A stretch of DNA of 64,000 nucleotides from Acidicapsa ligni. Lineage in GTDB: Bacteria; Acidobacteriota; Terriglobia; Terriglobales; Acidobacteriaceae. A model generated the notes under the pieces. It was not told where the DNA came from. It was given only the letters and a program-made list of their open reading frames with translations, and searched no databases. The stretch covers positions 124,001 to 188,000 of the forward strand of contig NZ_JAGSYG010000006.1 of assembly GCF_025685655.1 (NCBI RefSeq), written 5' to 3'. Positions 7,219-15,777 of this stretch are shown one piece after another; position 1 is the stretch's first letter; each line of letters starts with the position of its first letter. The translations under genes and the position numbers were made by a program.

Positions 7219-9003
7219 ATGAAGTTTCGGAAGATCTCCCTCCCCATCCTGATGTTTACTCTGGGTCTCAATCTGGCATATGCCAAGAAGGAGCCCAAGT
7301 ATCAACAGGCGCATGAGCTTACGCCCGAACAGTCCGCATTGGTCGAAAAGGCAATAGGCCGCGAGAAGGTCGTTATCAAGAACATCCAGGAGCGGACTCC
7401 GCTGGTGGAGACCTACATCCAGGAAATGAAGCCGGATGTGCATCTTTACCAGGTGCCGACCGGGGATACTTATATGCTGAGCCGGGTCGACTTCCGCAAG
7501 GCGTTTGTCGACAAGACTTATGCAACCCGTGCGACGAAGGGATCCGGATTTTTCAAGGGGTCGCTTGGCGCGCTGGGAAATATCGGCAAGGCGCTGCGTT
7601 TGAGCGGTGGTGAAACGTTCAATACACAGGGCTTCATGCAGATGATGTTCCTGGACCCGACCGGATTCGATCAGCAGCACTATGTGTTCAGCTATGTTCG
7701 CCGCGAGTTTCTGGGCAGCGTCCGCACATGGGAATTTGACGTTCATCCCAAGGTTGGCGGAACGGGCCGCTTTACGGGTCGCGTCTGGATTGAGGATCAG
7801 GACGGCAACGTTGTCCGCTTCAACGGAACCTATACAGAGAGCACGCGCGAAGATAGCTCCAAGGAATATTTTCACTTCGATAGCTGGCGCATGAATATGC
7901 AGCCCGATCTCTGGCTGCCAGTGGCTATCTACGTGGAAGAGTCGCAGCGCGTTGAAGGCGGCAAGACGGTTGGATTGCGCGCACAGACTCACTTCTGGGG
8001 CTATTCGCTGACACTGCCGACGCGTGAAAGCGAGAACGTTTCGGTGCAGGTGGAAGGCGCCGTGGATCAGAGCGCGGATTCGCAGGATATGACTCCGCTG
8101 CAGGCTTCGCGTGCGTGGGTTTCGCAGGCGGAGAATAACGTGATCGACCGGTTGGTGCAGGCTGGATTGCTGGCTCCGCCGAGCGACTTTGACAAGACGT
8201 TGGAGCAGATTGTCGTGAACCTCGCGGTGCCGAACAATCTCAACTTCCCTGACCCGGTTCACTGCCGTATTTTGCTGACGACTACGGTGGAAGCAACGAC
8301 GGTGGGCAACACCATCCTGCTGAGCAAGGGCTTGATCGACACGCTGCCGAATGAAGAGTCGATTGCTGCGGTCGTTGCATTCCAACTGGCGCACGTTGCG
8401 CTCGGCCACCACATCGATACGCGTTATGCGTTCAATGACCGGCTGCTCTTCCCGGATGAGTCTTCTTTCCAGCGCATCAAGATGTATCACACGGATGCAG
8501 ATAACGCTGAAGCGGCGAAGAAGGCAAACGAGTACATGCAGGCTTCGATGTACAAGGACCGGATTCCCAATGCGGGCCTCTACCTGACGCAGTTGGCGAC
8601 ATTGGGCAAGGAGCTGAAGCAGTTGAACTCGCCGAAGCTGGGCGACTCGATGCTGAAGGCCGATGGCACTCCCTGGCTGTATGAGATCGAAAAAACTGCT
8701 CCGAAGCTGAACCAGGATGACTTGACGCAGGTTGCGGCATTCCCCCTGGGTAGCTGGCTCAAGACGGATCCGTGGGACGACAAGCAGCATATGCTGAACG
8801 CGAAGCGGTATGCGCCGATGAATGCCCGCGACAAGATGCCGCTGGAAGTGACCCCGATCTACTACAAGCTGCAGCGATACGAGGATGCGCAGAAGGCTCC
8901 GGCGGGAACTGCTCCGACTGGCGCACCAGCACCCACGGGCGCTCCGGCTCCGGCGGATGCTCCGGCGCCGGCGGGAACGCCTGCTCCGACTGCACAAAAC
9001 TAA
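7219..9003 (+). CDS. Secreted M48-like protein with degenerate zinc motif
   Basis: The 594-residue protein has a signal peptide (MKFRKISLPILMFTLGLNLAYA) and a C-terminal Pro/Ala-rich repeat tail (about residues 560-590). Residues about 340-420 look like an M48 metallopeptidase core: a strand (ILLTTTVEATTVGNTILLSKG), LIDTLPNEESIAAVVAFQLA and HVALGHH. In active M48 enzymes the helix carries HExxH; here it reads FQLAH (388-392), so the first His and the catalytic Glu are lost while the second His is kept. The region before it (about 135-270) is beta-rich and unassigned. It is probably a non-catalytic periplasmic protein. AGGAG precedes the ATG by about seven bases. Confidence 0.7.
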   Translation: MKFRKISLPILMFTLGLNLAYAKKEPKYQQAHELTPEQSALVEKAIGREKVVIKNIQERTPLVETYIQEMKPDVHLYQVPTGDTYMLSRVDFRKAFVDKTYATRATKGSGFFKGSLGALGNIGKALRLSGGETFNTQGFMQMMFLDPTGFDQQHYVFSYVRREFLGSVRTWEFDVHPKVGGTGRFTGRVWIEDQDGNVVRFNGTYTESTREDSSKEYFHFDSWRMNMQPDLWLPVAIYVEESQRVEGGKTVGLRAQTHFWGYSLTLPTRESENVSVQVEGAVDQSADSQDMTPLQASRAWVSQAENNVIDRLVQAGLLAPPSDFDKTLEQIVVNLAVPNNLNFPDPVHCRILLTTTVEATTVGNTILLSKGLIDTLPNEESIAAVVAFQLAHVALGHHIDTRYAFNDRLLFPDESSFQRIKMYHTDADNAEAAKKANEYMQASMYKDRIPNAGLYLTQLATLGKELKQLNSPKLGDSMLKADGTPWLYEIEKTAPKLNQDDLTQVAAFPLGSWLKTDPWDDKQHMLNAKRYAPMNARDKMPLEVTPIYYKLQRYEDAQKAPAGTAPTGAPAPTGAPAPADAPAPAGTPAPTAQN

Positions 9004-9067
9004 CTACACAGAACTCACTGCGACGCAAAACCAGTTCGCTGGGAAAACTTAACGTTTGCAGTACAAA

Positions 9068-9118
9068 AGCCGGGAAGGGTCAGATCGCAGGATCTAACTC
9101 TTCCCGGCTATACTTTTT
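9068..9118 (+). terminator. Rho-independent terminator after the M48-like gene
   Basis: agccgggaag (9068-9077) pairs perfectly with cttcccggct (9100-9109) and is followed by atacttttt, a fair T tract. It ends transcription of the upstream gene. Confidence 0.8.
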
Positions 9119-9230
9119 AAGACAGAAATTGTGACGATCGGGCCTGGGATGCGTCCTACTCACATCCTATCTCTGAAAGACTGATTGGTATTTGCACCTG
9201 AATCTGAAACTGACTCCAAAACTCGCTGGG

Positions 9231-9797
9231 ATGAATCGACTTTTCCGAATGAATAAAAACAAACTCTCCATTGCTCTTTTGCTTCTCATTCTGTTGAGCG
9301 CGGGTTCGGCTTCTGCTCATGCACAGGTTGTCCCATCGGCTTTTCATAACCCCATATCCTTGAATGTGGGCGCGATCGGTTCGGTGTTTTCACCCGACTA
9401 CGGTCCGAATAAGCTGGCCGGATTTGGCGCTTTTGTGGATTTGAATGTCTTCCACGGCATTGGCGTCGAGGGCGAAGGGCGCTGGCTGCGTTTTAACCAG
9501 TTCGAGAATATCAACCAGGACAACTACCTGGTTGGACCGCGGGTGAAGCTGCATCCGCTCTGGCGACTACAGCCCTATGGGAAAGTGCTGGGCGGTACTT
9601 CGCATATGATTTTTCAGGATCATGTATTCAGCGGACACTTTACTACGGTTGCGTTCGGCGGCGGGGTGGATATTCATGTGCGGCGCAAGTGGACGCTGCG
9701 CGCGATCGATTATGAATACCAGTACTGGCCTAACTTTTTTGGAACGCACCTGTCTCCCAATGGGGTGAGCGCGGGCGTCAGTTATCGAATCTTCTAA
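9231..9797 (+). CDS. Small outer-membrane beta-barrel protein
   Basis: After a signal peptide (KLSIALLLLILLSAGSASAHA) the protein shows alternating beta strands with aromatic girdle residues and ends SAGVSYRIF, the terminal aromatic residue typical of outer-membrane barrels. It resembles OmpW/porin-family 8-stranded barrels (LNVGAIGSVFS, GVEGEGRWLRF, VAFGGGVDIH). Start could be ATG 9231 or ATG 9249; I choose 9231 because GCTGGG precedes it, while a TTG at 9192 would add residues before the signal peptide. The role is unknown. It is flanked by terminators on both sides and so is its own transcription unit. Confidence 0.75.
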   Translation: MNRLFRMNKNKLSIALLLLILLSAGSASAHAQVVPSAFHNPISLNVGAIGSVFSPDYGPNKLAGFGAFVDLNVFHGIGVEGEGRWLRFNQFENINQDNYLVGPRVKLHPLWRLQPYGKVLGGTSHMIFQDHVFSGHFTTVAFGGGVDIHVRRKWTLRAIDYEYQYWPNFFGTHLSPNGVSAGVSYRIF

Positions 9798-9807
9798 ATT
9801 ATCTTTT

Positions 9808-9845
9808 AAAACAAATGGGGCGCATGGATGCGCCCCATTTGTTTT
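9808..9845. terminator. Bidirectional terminator
   Basis: An 18-base perfect inverted repeat (9808-9825 and 9828-9845) with an A run on the left, a T run on the right and GGGGCGCAT in the stem. It lies between two convergent genes and is symmetrical, so it should work from both strands. Confidence 0.9.
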
Positions 9846-9896
9846 AGCTGGCTTGAAGATATCCGGCCAGCTATATTCAGCCCAACTATATCTTTG

Positions 9897-10427
9897 CTAC
9901 TTTGCGATCACGTCGATTACTACTGGGATGGAGTGCGGGGGCATGCAGGCGTTGTTGTCGCAGGCCTGATACCGGAGCGTGGCCTCGACCAGGTGTTCGC
10001 CGCGGGTTGCGTTCAACTCGGCGTGGATGGTGAATTCGCCGGTGTAGACGCTTAGCTTCTCTTTGGGGCTGATGGGGAAGGCGAAGTCATGACCTTCTGG
10101 AAAGTTTGCGTTTGCGAGCAGTACGCCGGAGTTCTCAGGCAGCTTGAACGTGGTGGGAATCAGATCGTCGGTGTGTGGGTTGTGCGAGTTGATATGCAGA
10201 CCGGCCGCGACGTTGAAATGTAGATCGACTGCGGTTGGCTTGCCTGCGGCGACGGTTACCTGTTCCGGAAAAAGATAGGTGACAACGGAAGATTTGGTTT
10301 TGCCCGCCTGTGGCTGGAGATCGCCGAAGGGATTCCTGGACTGACCGGCTGCGGACAAGGTGGAGGACAGGGCTGAGAACAAGGCTGCGCAGACGGTCAG
10401 AAGAGCGACAAGGGGAATCCGCGCCAT
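9897..10427 (-). CDS. DsbD N-terminal domain-like periplasmic protein
   Basis: The 176-residue protein has a signal peptide (IPLVALLTVCAALFSALSS) and one immunoglobulin-like domain. The segments VAAGKPTAVDLHFNVAAGLH, HINSHNPHTDDLIPT and LRYQACDNNACMPP match the N-terminal domain of DsbD, whose two cysteines relay electrons to periplasmic partners; here they are the pair in ACDNNAC. The transmembrane and C-terminal thioredoxin parts of DsbD are absent. It directly abuts the upstream tlpA-like gene (TAG then ATG, no gap), so the two thiol-redox proteins are likely made together and may act in cytochrome c maturation or disulfide repair (inference). Confidence 0.8.
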   Translation of the reverse strand: MARIPLVALLTVCAALFSALSSTLSAAGQSRNPFGDLQPQAGKTKSSVVTYLFPEQVTVAAGKPTAVDLHFNVAAGLHINSHNPHTDDLIPTTFKLPENSGVLLANANFPEGHDFAFPISPKEKLSVYTGEFTIHAELNATRGEHLVEATLRYQACDNNACMPPHSIPVVIDVIAK

Positions 10428-11063
10428 CTACTTCCCTTCTCCGAGAGCTTTCAGGATGTTGTTTTCGAGATCAGCCTTTGAGGTGAGGCCCATTGAGGCA
10501 GAGGTGATGGTTCCGGTGCGATCGATGAAGAACGAGGTGGGAAATACTTCCACATCGCCGTAGGCTTTGCTGATGCTGTCGCCGTCGATCAGGACGGGAT
10601 AGCTGATGTGGAGCTGCTCGGCGCCGTGAACGATTCCGGCTTTGTCTTTGGCGAGGATCTTGGGGTCGTCCTTATCCAGATCGTCGAAAGAAACGGCGAG
10701 GATTTCAAAGCCCTTGGGGGCGTACTGCTTTTCCAGCTCGATGAGCCAGGGAGTCTCTATCTGGCATGGCCCGCACCAGGTGGCCCAGAAGTTGAGTTGG
10801 ACGGCTTTACCTTTGTAGTCGGATAGAGAAACCTTCTGTCCTTTAATATTGGTAAGAGTGAAGCCGGGGGCTTTTTTGCCGACCAGCGGCGAGGAGAAGT
10901 GCGCTGGATCGTCGGAGGTAGCGGGGACGAGTTTGGCCTCAGCCTGCTGGGCGGCGATGTGTGCGGCGGCCTGCTTGCGGTTTTGCCAGTTGGCCCAGCC
11001 AGCCAGCCCGAGCACTACGAGGACTACAACTACGATTCCGACTACGAGAACATTGCGCTTCAC
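10428..11063 (-). CDS. TlpA-type membrane-anchored thiol:disulfide oxidoreductase
   Basis: The 211-residue protein has an uncleaved N-terminal membrane anchor (VLVVGIVVVVLVVLGLAGWA) and a periplasmic thioredoxin fold. The active site is NFWATWCGPCQIE, and the cis-proline loop appears as VEVFPTSFFIDRTG. TlpA/ResA proteins reduce disulfides in the periplasm, often in cytochrome c or oxidase assembly. Start is GTG 11063 with GGGGTGA seven bases upstream. It is first in a two-gene operon with the DsbD-N-like gene. Confidence 0.88.
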   Translation of the reverse strand: MKRNVLVVGIVVVVLVVLGLAGWANWQNRKQAAAHIAAQQAEAKLVPATSDDPAHFSSPLVGKKAPGFTLTNIKGQKVSLSDYKGKAVQLNFWATWCGPCQIETPWLIELEKQYAPKGFEILAVSFDDLDKDDPKILAKDKAGIVHGAEQLHISYPVLIDGDSISKAYGDVEVFPTSFFIDRTGTITSASMGLTSKADLENNILKALGEGK

Positions 11064-11165
11064 GATAAATCACCCCTGCTTATTGTAAGACCGTCAGGCA
11101 TTGGATGTGCCGACGGGCGTCACGGTTACAGTTCCTGAGTCTGAAACTGGTACCATCGGTATCGC

Positions 11166-12164
11166 ATGGGAAGTAAAGATATACAGAAATCGGGCATATC
11201 GCCTGCGGAGCTTGTTCGGACGGAGGCTGCGGCGCTTACGGCGCTTGCTGAGCGGCTGGATAGCATAATGGCGGCGGATTTTGAGCGGGCTGTTGAGCTG
11301 GTGCTGCGCTGTGGCGAGGGGCGCGGGCGCGTGGTGGTGACGGGCATGGGCAAGAGTGGAATTATTGCCCAGAAGATTGCGGCTACGCTCAGTTCTACGG
11401 GTACGCCGGCGCTGTTTTTGCATCCTGCTGAGGCAGTGCATGGCGACCTGGGGGTGCTGATGCCGGGGGATGTGGTGGTGGCGCTTTCGGCGAGCGGCGA
11501 GACGGAGGAGATTTTACGGCTGCTGGCAACGTTGAAGCGGAAGGGAGATGCGCTTATCTCGTTCTGCTGCAATCTGCAATCGACTTTGGCGCTTGCCAGC
11601 GATGTGGTTTTGGATGTGGGGGTTGAGCGGGAGGCTTGTGGGATGAACCTGGCTCCTACGGCTTCGACGACGACGATGCTGGCGCTTGGCGACGCTTTGG
11701 CGATTGCGGTGTCGATACGCAAGGGGTTCAAGGCTGAGGATTTTGCGGATCTGCATCCGGGCGGGAAGCTGGGCAAGAAACTCGCGCTGGTGCGGGATTT
11801 GATGCATTCGGGTGAGGCTGTTCCGATGGTGGGAGATGGGACGCTGATGACGGATGTGATCTACGAGATGTCGCGGAAGAAGCTGGGGCTGACCACGGTT
11901 CAGAGAGACGGGACGCTGCTGGGCGTGATTTCGGATGGGGATTTGCGGCGATTGCTGGAGCGCGAGGGCGGTACGGCGCTGGGCCGGACGGCTGGCGAGG
12001 CTATGAATGCTGCTCCGCGGACGATTGCCGGTTCAGAACTGGCGGCTCGCGCTTTGGCGGTGCTGGAAGAAAAGAAGATTACTTCGTTGATTGTGGTGGA
12101 TAGCAAGGGCAGTGTTGAAGGCGTGCTGCATTTACATGATCTTTGGGGAATGGAATTGATCTGA
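11166..12164 (+). CDS. kdsD: Arabinose-5-phosphate isomerase (KpsF/GutQ family)
   Basis: This enzyme converts ribulose-5-phosphate to arabinose-5-phosphate for Kdo, the inner sugar of lipopolysaccharide. The 332-residue protein has an SIS domain (GRVVVTGMGKSGIIAQKIAA, HPAEAVHGDLGVL, VVALSASGETEEILRL) over about residues 35-185, followed by LHPGGKLGK, the typical hinge. Two CBS domains follow (about 205-330). It is divergent from the tlpA-like gene with 102 bases between, and the next gene follows after 37 bases. Its presence supports an LPS-bearing cell. Confidence 0.92.
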   Translation: MGSKDIQKSGISPAELVRTEAAALTALAERLDSIMAADFERAVELVLRCGEGRGRVVVTGMGKSGIIAQKIAATLSSTGTPALFLHPAEAVHGDLGVLMPGDVVVALSASGETEEILRLLATLKRKGDALISFCCNLQSTLALASDVVLDVGVEREACGMNLAPTASTTTMLALGDALAIAVSIRKGFKAEDFADLHPGGKLGKKLALVRDLMHSGEAVPMVGDGTLMTDVIYEMSRKKLGLTTVQRDGTLLGVISDGDLRRLLEREGGTALGRTAGEAMNAAPRTIAGSELAARALAVLEEKKITSLIVVDSKGSVEGVLHLHDLWGMELI

Positions 12165-12201
12165 AGTTTACTGGTGGCTTAATTTTTAGCAGGAGATTTT
12201 T

Positions 12202-12654
12202 ATGTCGACTACATCTTTCAATCCGCGCGATTCGGAGCAACGCAAGGCTAAAACTACCGGGAAAGTTCGCGGGGTGATTGTCTGGTCGAGTTTACTTTTT
12301 GCGGTGTTGCAGAGCGTGTGCACGTTTTTTGCCGCCGTGGATGGGTTTCGACTGGCGATCGGAATAGGGGCCCTGGTGGTTGGCGGAGTGGCTGGAAGCA
12401 CGATGCATTGGCTGCATTCGGACATGGTTCGAGTGCCGATGGTGGCCCTGGCGCTGGCTGGCTCGCTGTTGAACCTGGTGGTGCTCTGGCAGGTCAGGCG
12501 GCTGCGGGCGGCGCCTGCGGCGCAATGGAGGGTTACTTCGCCCAGCCCGCGGAAGATTCGGCTGGAGCGGATGCAGTTTTTGCTCTCGATTTTGACGCTG
12601 GCGCTGGTGGGGGTTGAGGAGTACTGGCATTTCACCTGGCATCATCATTTTTGA
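12202..12654 (+). CDS. Small membrane protein, histidine-rich ends
   Basis: The 150-residue protein has four predicted membrane segments: VIVWSSLLFAVLQSVCTFFA, IGIGALVVGGVAGSTMHWL, VPMVALALAGSLLNLVVLW and FLLSILTLALVGVEEYW. It ends WHFTWHHHF, and the second helix has HWLH. I do not recognise the family. The paired histidines at membrane edges could bind haem or metal, which is inference only. The start is well supported by AGGAGA five bases upstream. It lies 37 bases after kdsD on the same strand and may be cotranscribed with it. Confidence 0.65.
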   Translation: MSTTSFNPRDSEQRKAKTTGKVRGVIVWSSLLFAVLQSVCTFFAAVDGFRLAIGIGALVVGGVAGSTMHWLHSDMVRVPMVALALAGSLLNLVVLWQVRRLRAAPAAQWRVTSPSPRKIRLERMQFLLSILTLALVGVEEYWHFTWHHHF

Positions 12655-12685
12655 ATTTGGGTTAGAGGCTGGGTGGGTGGTTTTT

Positions 12686-12738
12686 GGGAGAAGCAGATTC
12701 CCTTCGGGAATGACAGACAGAAAAACAGGGGCAACGGC
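12686..12738 (+). repeat. Dispersed palindromic repeat, copy A
   Basis: Contains the conserved core agaagcagattcccttcggg, the 15-base palindrome attcccttcgggaat (6-base stem, ttc loop) and gacagacag followed by an A-rich and G-rich tail. The same element occurs at 13711, 28621, 28705, 28781 (decayed) and 48459. Confidence 0.85.
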
Positions 12739-12827
12739 TTTGGCTCAGAGCGAGAACTAAGTTTTGAACTTTGAAACTTCATGCAAACTGACTTACTACC
12801 GCAACCTGACTTACTACTTAAAACACT

Positions 12828-13679
12828 ATGACCGCAGAACGTGTCGCCCTTATTACCGGAGCATCCAGTGGCTTTGGCCTGTTGACTTGCGTGACATTAG
12901 CTGGGCGGGGCTGGCGGGTGCTGGCTACGATGCGTGATCCTGCCCGGCGCGAAAAGCTCGATGCTGCTGCCAGTGCTGCTGGAGTCGCGGAGAGAATCGA
13001 AGTTCATGCGCTGGATGTGACGAATGCGGAGCAGATTGCTGCCCTGGTTGACGTGGTTGCGGTTCGCAGCCTGCGTGTCGACGCGGTGATCAACAATGCC
13101 GGCTTTGCTTTGGCGGGATTTGCCGAAGATACGACGGATGCGGAGTTGCGTCGGCAGTTTGAGACGAACTTCTTTGGGGCGACGGCGGTTACGCGAGCCT
13201 TTTTGCCCTTGTTGCGGCGACAGCGGTCGGGGCACATTGTGATGATTTCTTCTGTGTCGGGGCGGATGGGGTTTCCGGGGTTGGGTAGCTATGCGGCGTC
13301 GAAGTTTGCGCTGGAGGCCTGGACGGAGACGCTTCGGATGGAAGTCGAGTCGCTGGGGATCGAAGTGGTTCTGATTGAGCCAGGGGCTTTTGAGACGGAT
13401 ATCTGGGGACGCAATGCGATTGTTTCCGAGGGCACGATGGATGCGAAATCTCCGAACGCCGAGCGCATTGCCCGCTGGCGGAAGCGTTTTGAGAATCCCA
13501 AGGTCAGGCCCGATGCGCAGGAGGTTGCGAATGCGATTGCGCGGGTTTTGGATGATCCGAAACCGAAGCTGCGGTATGTGTTTGGCCCGGATGCAAAAAT
13601 GGGTTTAAGAATGCGACGATGGCTGCCGTGGAGTATTTATGAGCGGATGGTGATCAAGGGCAGCGGGATTGATGGGTAG
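12828..13679 (+). CDS. SDR family oxidoreductase
   Basis: The 283-residue protein is a classical short-chain dehydrogenase/reductase. It shows the cofactor motif TGASSGFG (residues 11-18), NNAG near 90, the catalytic Ser in MISSVSG and the YxxxK pair in YAASK. An Arg in TMRDPARR after the second strand suggests NADP preference. The form resembles the group that includes ketoreductases of unknown substrate (IEPGAFETDIW after the active site). The substrate cannot be predicted. It is flanked by repeat copies A and B, one on each side, and is transcribed alone. Confidence 0.88.
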   Translation: MTAERVALITGASSGFGLLTCVTLAGRGWRVLATMRDPARREKLDAAASAAGVAERIEVHALDVTNAEQIAALVDVVAVRSLRVDAVINNAGFALAGFAEDTTDAELRRQFETNFFGATAVTRAFLPLLRRQRSGHIVMISSVSGRMGFPGLGSYAASKFALEAWTETLRMEVESLGIEVVLIEPGAFETDIWGRNAIVSEGTMDAKSPNAERIARWRKRFENPKVRPDAQEVANAIARVLDDPKPKLRYVFGPDAKMGLRMRRWLPWSIYERMVIKGSGIDG

Positions 13680-13710
13680 GCTGATGATCCGGCTGGTATT
13701 GGGCTGGGCT

Positions 13711-13840
13711 GGGTGATTGTTGGGTGTGGAGAAGCAGATTCCCTTCGGGAATGACAGACAGAAAAGCAAGGGCAACTGCAACAGCAACAGCAGCGGCAAA
13801 GGCAAATGCAACAGCAAGGGCAACTGCTAGGGGCAACGGC
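13711..13840 (+). repeat. Dispersed palindromic repeat, copy B with low-complexity tail
   Basis: Begins with gggtgattgttgggtg, then the palindrome attcccttcgggaat (13738-13752) and gacagacagaaaagcaaggg. The tail extends as short aacagcaa/ggcaa units to about 13840, so this copy has expanded. It lies between the SDR gene and proS; the rest of the 291-base gap shows nothing clear. Confidence 0.85.
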
Positions 13841-13970
13841 TGGCAATCTGAAAAATTTGGCGCCTCGTTTGTCTCCGTGGAAGATCGTCACTCCTTGACC
13901 GTTTAGAATTGAGGTTGCTGCTTTATGCGCCGCGTCCCCTCATCGCGGGCGGAGAGAACGTACATACTTT

Positions 13971-15740
13971 ATGCATCGTTGGTCGAAATTGTTTGTTCCT
14001 ACACTGCGTGAGGCTCCTTCGGATGCCGAAGTTGCCAGCCATAAATTTCTGCTGCGTGCTGGATATATCCGGCAACTGGGCGCGGGGATTTACAACTATT
14101 TGCCGCTTGGACAGCGTTCTCTGAACAAGATCATCGGCATTGTCCGCGAAGAGATGGACAGGATCGGGCAGGAGTTCTTTTTGCCTGCGCTGAATCCGCG
14201 TGAGGCGTGGGAAGCGAGCGGGCGATGGACGGGCATGGGCGAGAACATGTTTCGCCTGAAGGATCGCAAGGGCGCAGAGCTGTGCCTGGCCATGACGCAT
14301 GAAGAGATCATGACGGAGATTGCGCGCAAGGAGCTGCGGAGCTATAAGCAGTTGCCGCAAATCTGGTACCAGATTCAGACGAAGTTTCGCGATGAGCCGA
14401 GGCCGAAGTCGGGACTGTTGCGCGTGCGCCAGTTCACGATGAAGGATAGCTATTCGTTCGACATCGATGCGGCGGGTTTGGATAAGAGTTTTGATCTGCA
14501 CGATGCGGTGTATCGCACGATCTTTACGCGGTGTGGACTGAAGTTTGTGGCGGTGGATGCGGACTCGGGTGCGATGGGCGGAACGAAGTCGCAGGAGTTC
14601 ATGGTGTACACCGATGCGGGCGAAGATCTGATCGCGAGCTGCCCGGTTTGCGGATACGCGGCGAATACGGAGAAGGCTACTTCGATTTTGGAAGTTGTAA
14701 CGGAGATGGAAGCTACCGGTGATGGAATGCCGGAGCTTGTTTCGACGCCAGGCATGGCTTCGATTGCGGATGTGGCTACGTTCTTCAAGATCTCTGCGGC
14801 GAGCGATATCAAGTGTGTGGCTTACATGGCCCTGTTGCGTGGAGTGAAGGGCAAACCGGATGCGTGGCATGGAGTTGCAGCTTTTCTGCGTGGCGATCAC
14901 CAGGTGAACGAGACCAAGCTGCAAGGGTTGATTGGTGCGGCTGAGCTGCGCACGATGAATGGCGAAGAGCTTGAGCAGTTCCTGCATGGGCCTGCCGGTT
15001 TTCTTGGGCCGGTTGGATTGACGCCTGCTGCAAAGCCTTTGGCTGGCGGTCTGACGGTCGTGATCGACAGGACGCTCGAAGGCCGCAAGAACATGGTTGC
15101 CGGTGCGAACAAGCTGGATTATCACCTGCGCAATGTTACGGCCGGGCGGGATTTTTCATGGACGATCAGTGGCGATATTCGCACGGTGAATGAGGGCGAA
15201 GCGTGCCCTACGCCTGGCTGCGATGGCAGGCTTATCGTGGGCAAGGCTGTCGAGATTGGGCACATCTTCAAGCTGGGGTACAAGTACACCGAGGCCATGG
15301 GCGCGAAGGTGCTTGATCCAAACGGCAAAGAAGTTACGCCGATCATGGGAAGTTACGGAATTGGCATTGAGCGCATTTTGACTGCAGCAATTGAGCAATC
15401 CAACGATGCGAATGGATTCTGGCTGCCTGCGAATATTGCTCCGTTCGCGGTGGTAGTGACGGTGACAAATGTTACCGACACGCTTCTAAGAGATACGGGC
15501 GAGAAGCTGGCGGCAGATCTCGAAGCGGCGGGTATCGATGTGTTGCTGGATGATCGGGATGAGCGGGCCGGTGTGAAGTTCAAGGATGCGGATCTGATTG
15601 GTATTCCGTATCGCGTGAATGTCGGCAAGAAGACAGCCGAGGGCAAAGTGGAGGTGGTGAATCGCGCTGTTCCGGGCAGTGTTGACGTGGAGATCCACGA
15701 GCTTGTGATTCATCTCAAGGCATTGCTGCAGGACGCGTAG
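13971..15740 (+). CDS. proS: Prolyl-tRNA synthetase
   Basis: ProS charges tRNA-Pro with proline. The 589-residue protein is of the long bacterial type: class II motif 1 near [14 protein letters not shown], motif 2 at [20 protein letters not shown], an inserted editing domain of YbaK type at about residues 220-390, motif 3 at [11 protein letters not shown], and a C-terminal anticodon-binding domain. The ATG at 13971 gives the standard start [16 protein letters not shown]. It is followed after 37 bases by a penicillin-binding protein on the same strand, so cotranscription is possible. Confidence 0.96.
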   Translation: MHRWSKLFVPTLREAPSDAEVASHKFLLRAGYIRQLGAGIYNYLPLGQRSLNKIIGIVREEMDRIGQEFFLPALNPREAWEASGRWTGMGENMFRLKDRKGAELCLAMTHEEIMTEIARKELRSYKQLPQIWYQIQTKFRDEPRPKSGLLRVRQFTMKDSYSFDIDAAGLDKSFDLHDAVYRTIFTRCGLKFVAVDADSGAMGGTKSQEFMVYTDAGEDLIASCPVCGYAANTEKATSILEVVTEMEATGDGMPELVSTPGMASIADVATFFKISAASDIKCVAYMALLRGVKGKPDAWHGVAAFLRGDHQVNETKLQGLIGAAELRTMNGEELEQFLHGPAGFLGPVGLTPAAKPLAGGLTVVIDRTLEGRKNMVAGANKLDYHLRNVTAGRDFSWTISGDIRTVNEGEACPTPGCDGRLIVGKAVEIGHIFKLGYKYTEAMGAKVLDPNGKEVTPIMGSYGIGIERILTAAIEQSNDANGFWLPANIAPFAVVVTVTNVTDTLLRDTGEKLAADLEAAGIDVLLDDRDERAGVKFKDADLIGIPYRVNVGKKTAEGKVEVVNRAVPGSVDVEIHELVIHLKALLQDA

Positions 15741-15777
15741 AAACAAGCGAATCGAGTGGGCCGAGGAGGCCTGTGCA

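Noticed and set aside
7201..8997. Long open frame of 598 codons antisense to the M48-like gene
   Set aside because: The protein is Arg/Leu/His-rich without domain signals, whereas the plus-strand frame has a signal peptide and an RBS.
13605..13891. Small minus-strand frames over the repeat copies (also near 28233-28766 and 48378)
   Set aside because: They are translations of the dispersed repeat itself (reading CHSRRESA or LSFPKGIC), not genes.
13923..15125. 400-codon frame antisense to proS
   Set aside because: It mirrors a complete prolyl-tRNA synthetase and has no recognisable domain.
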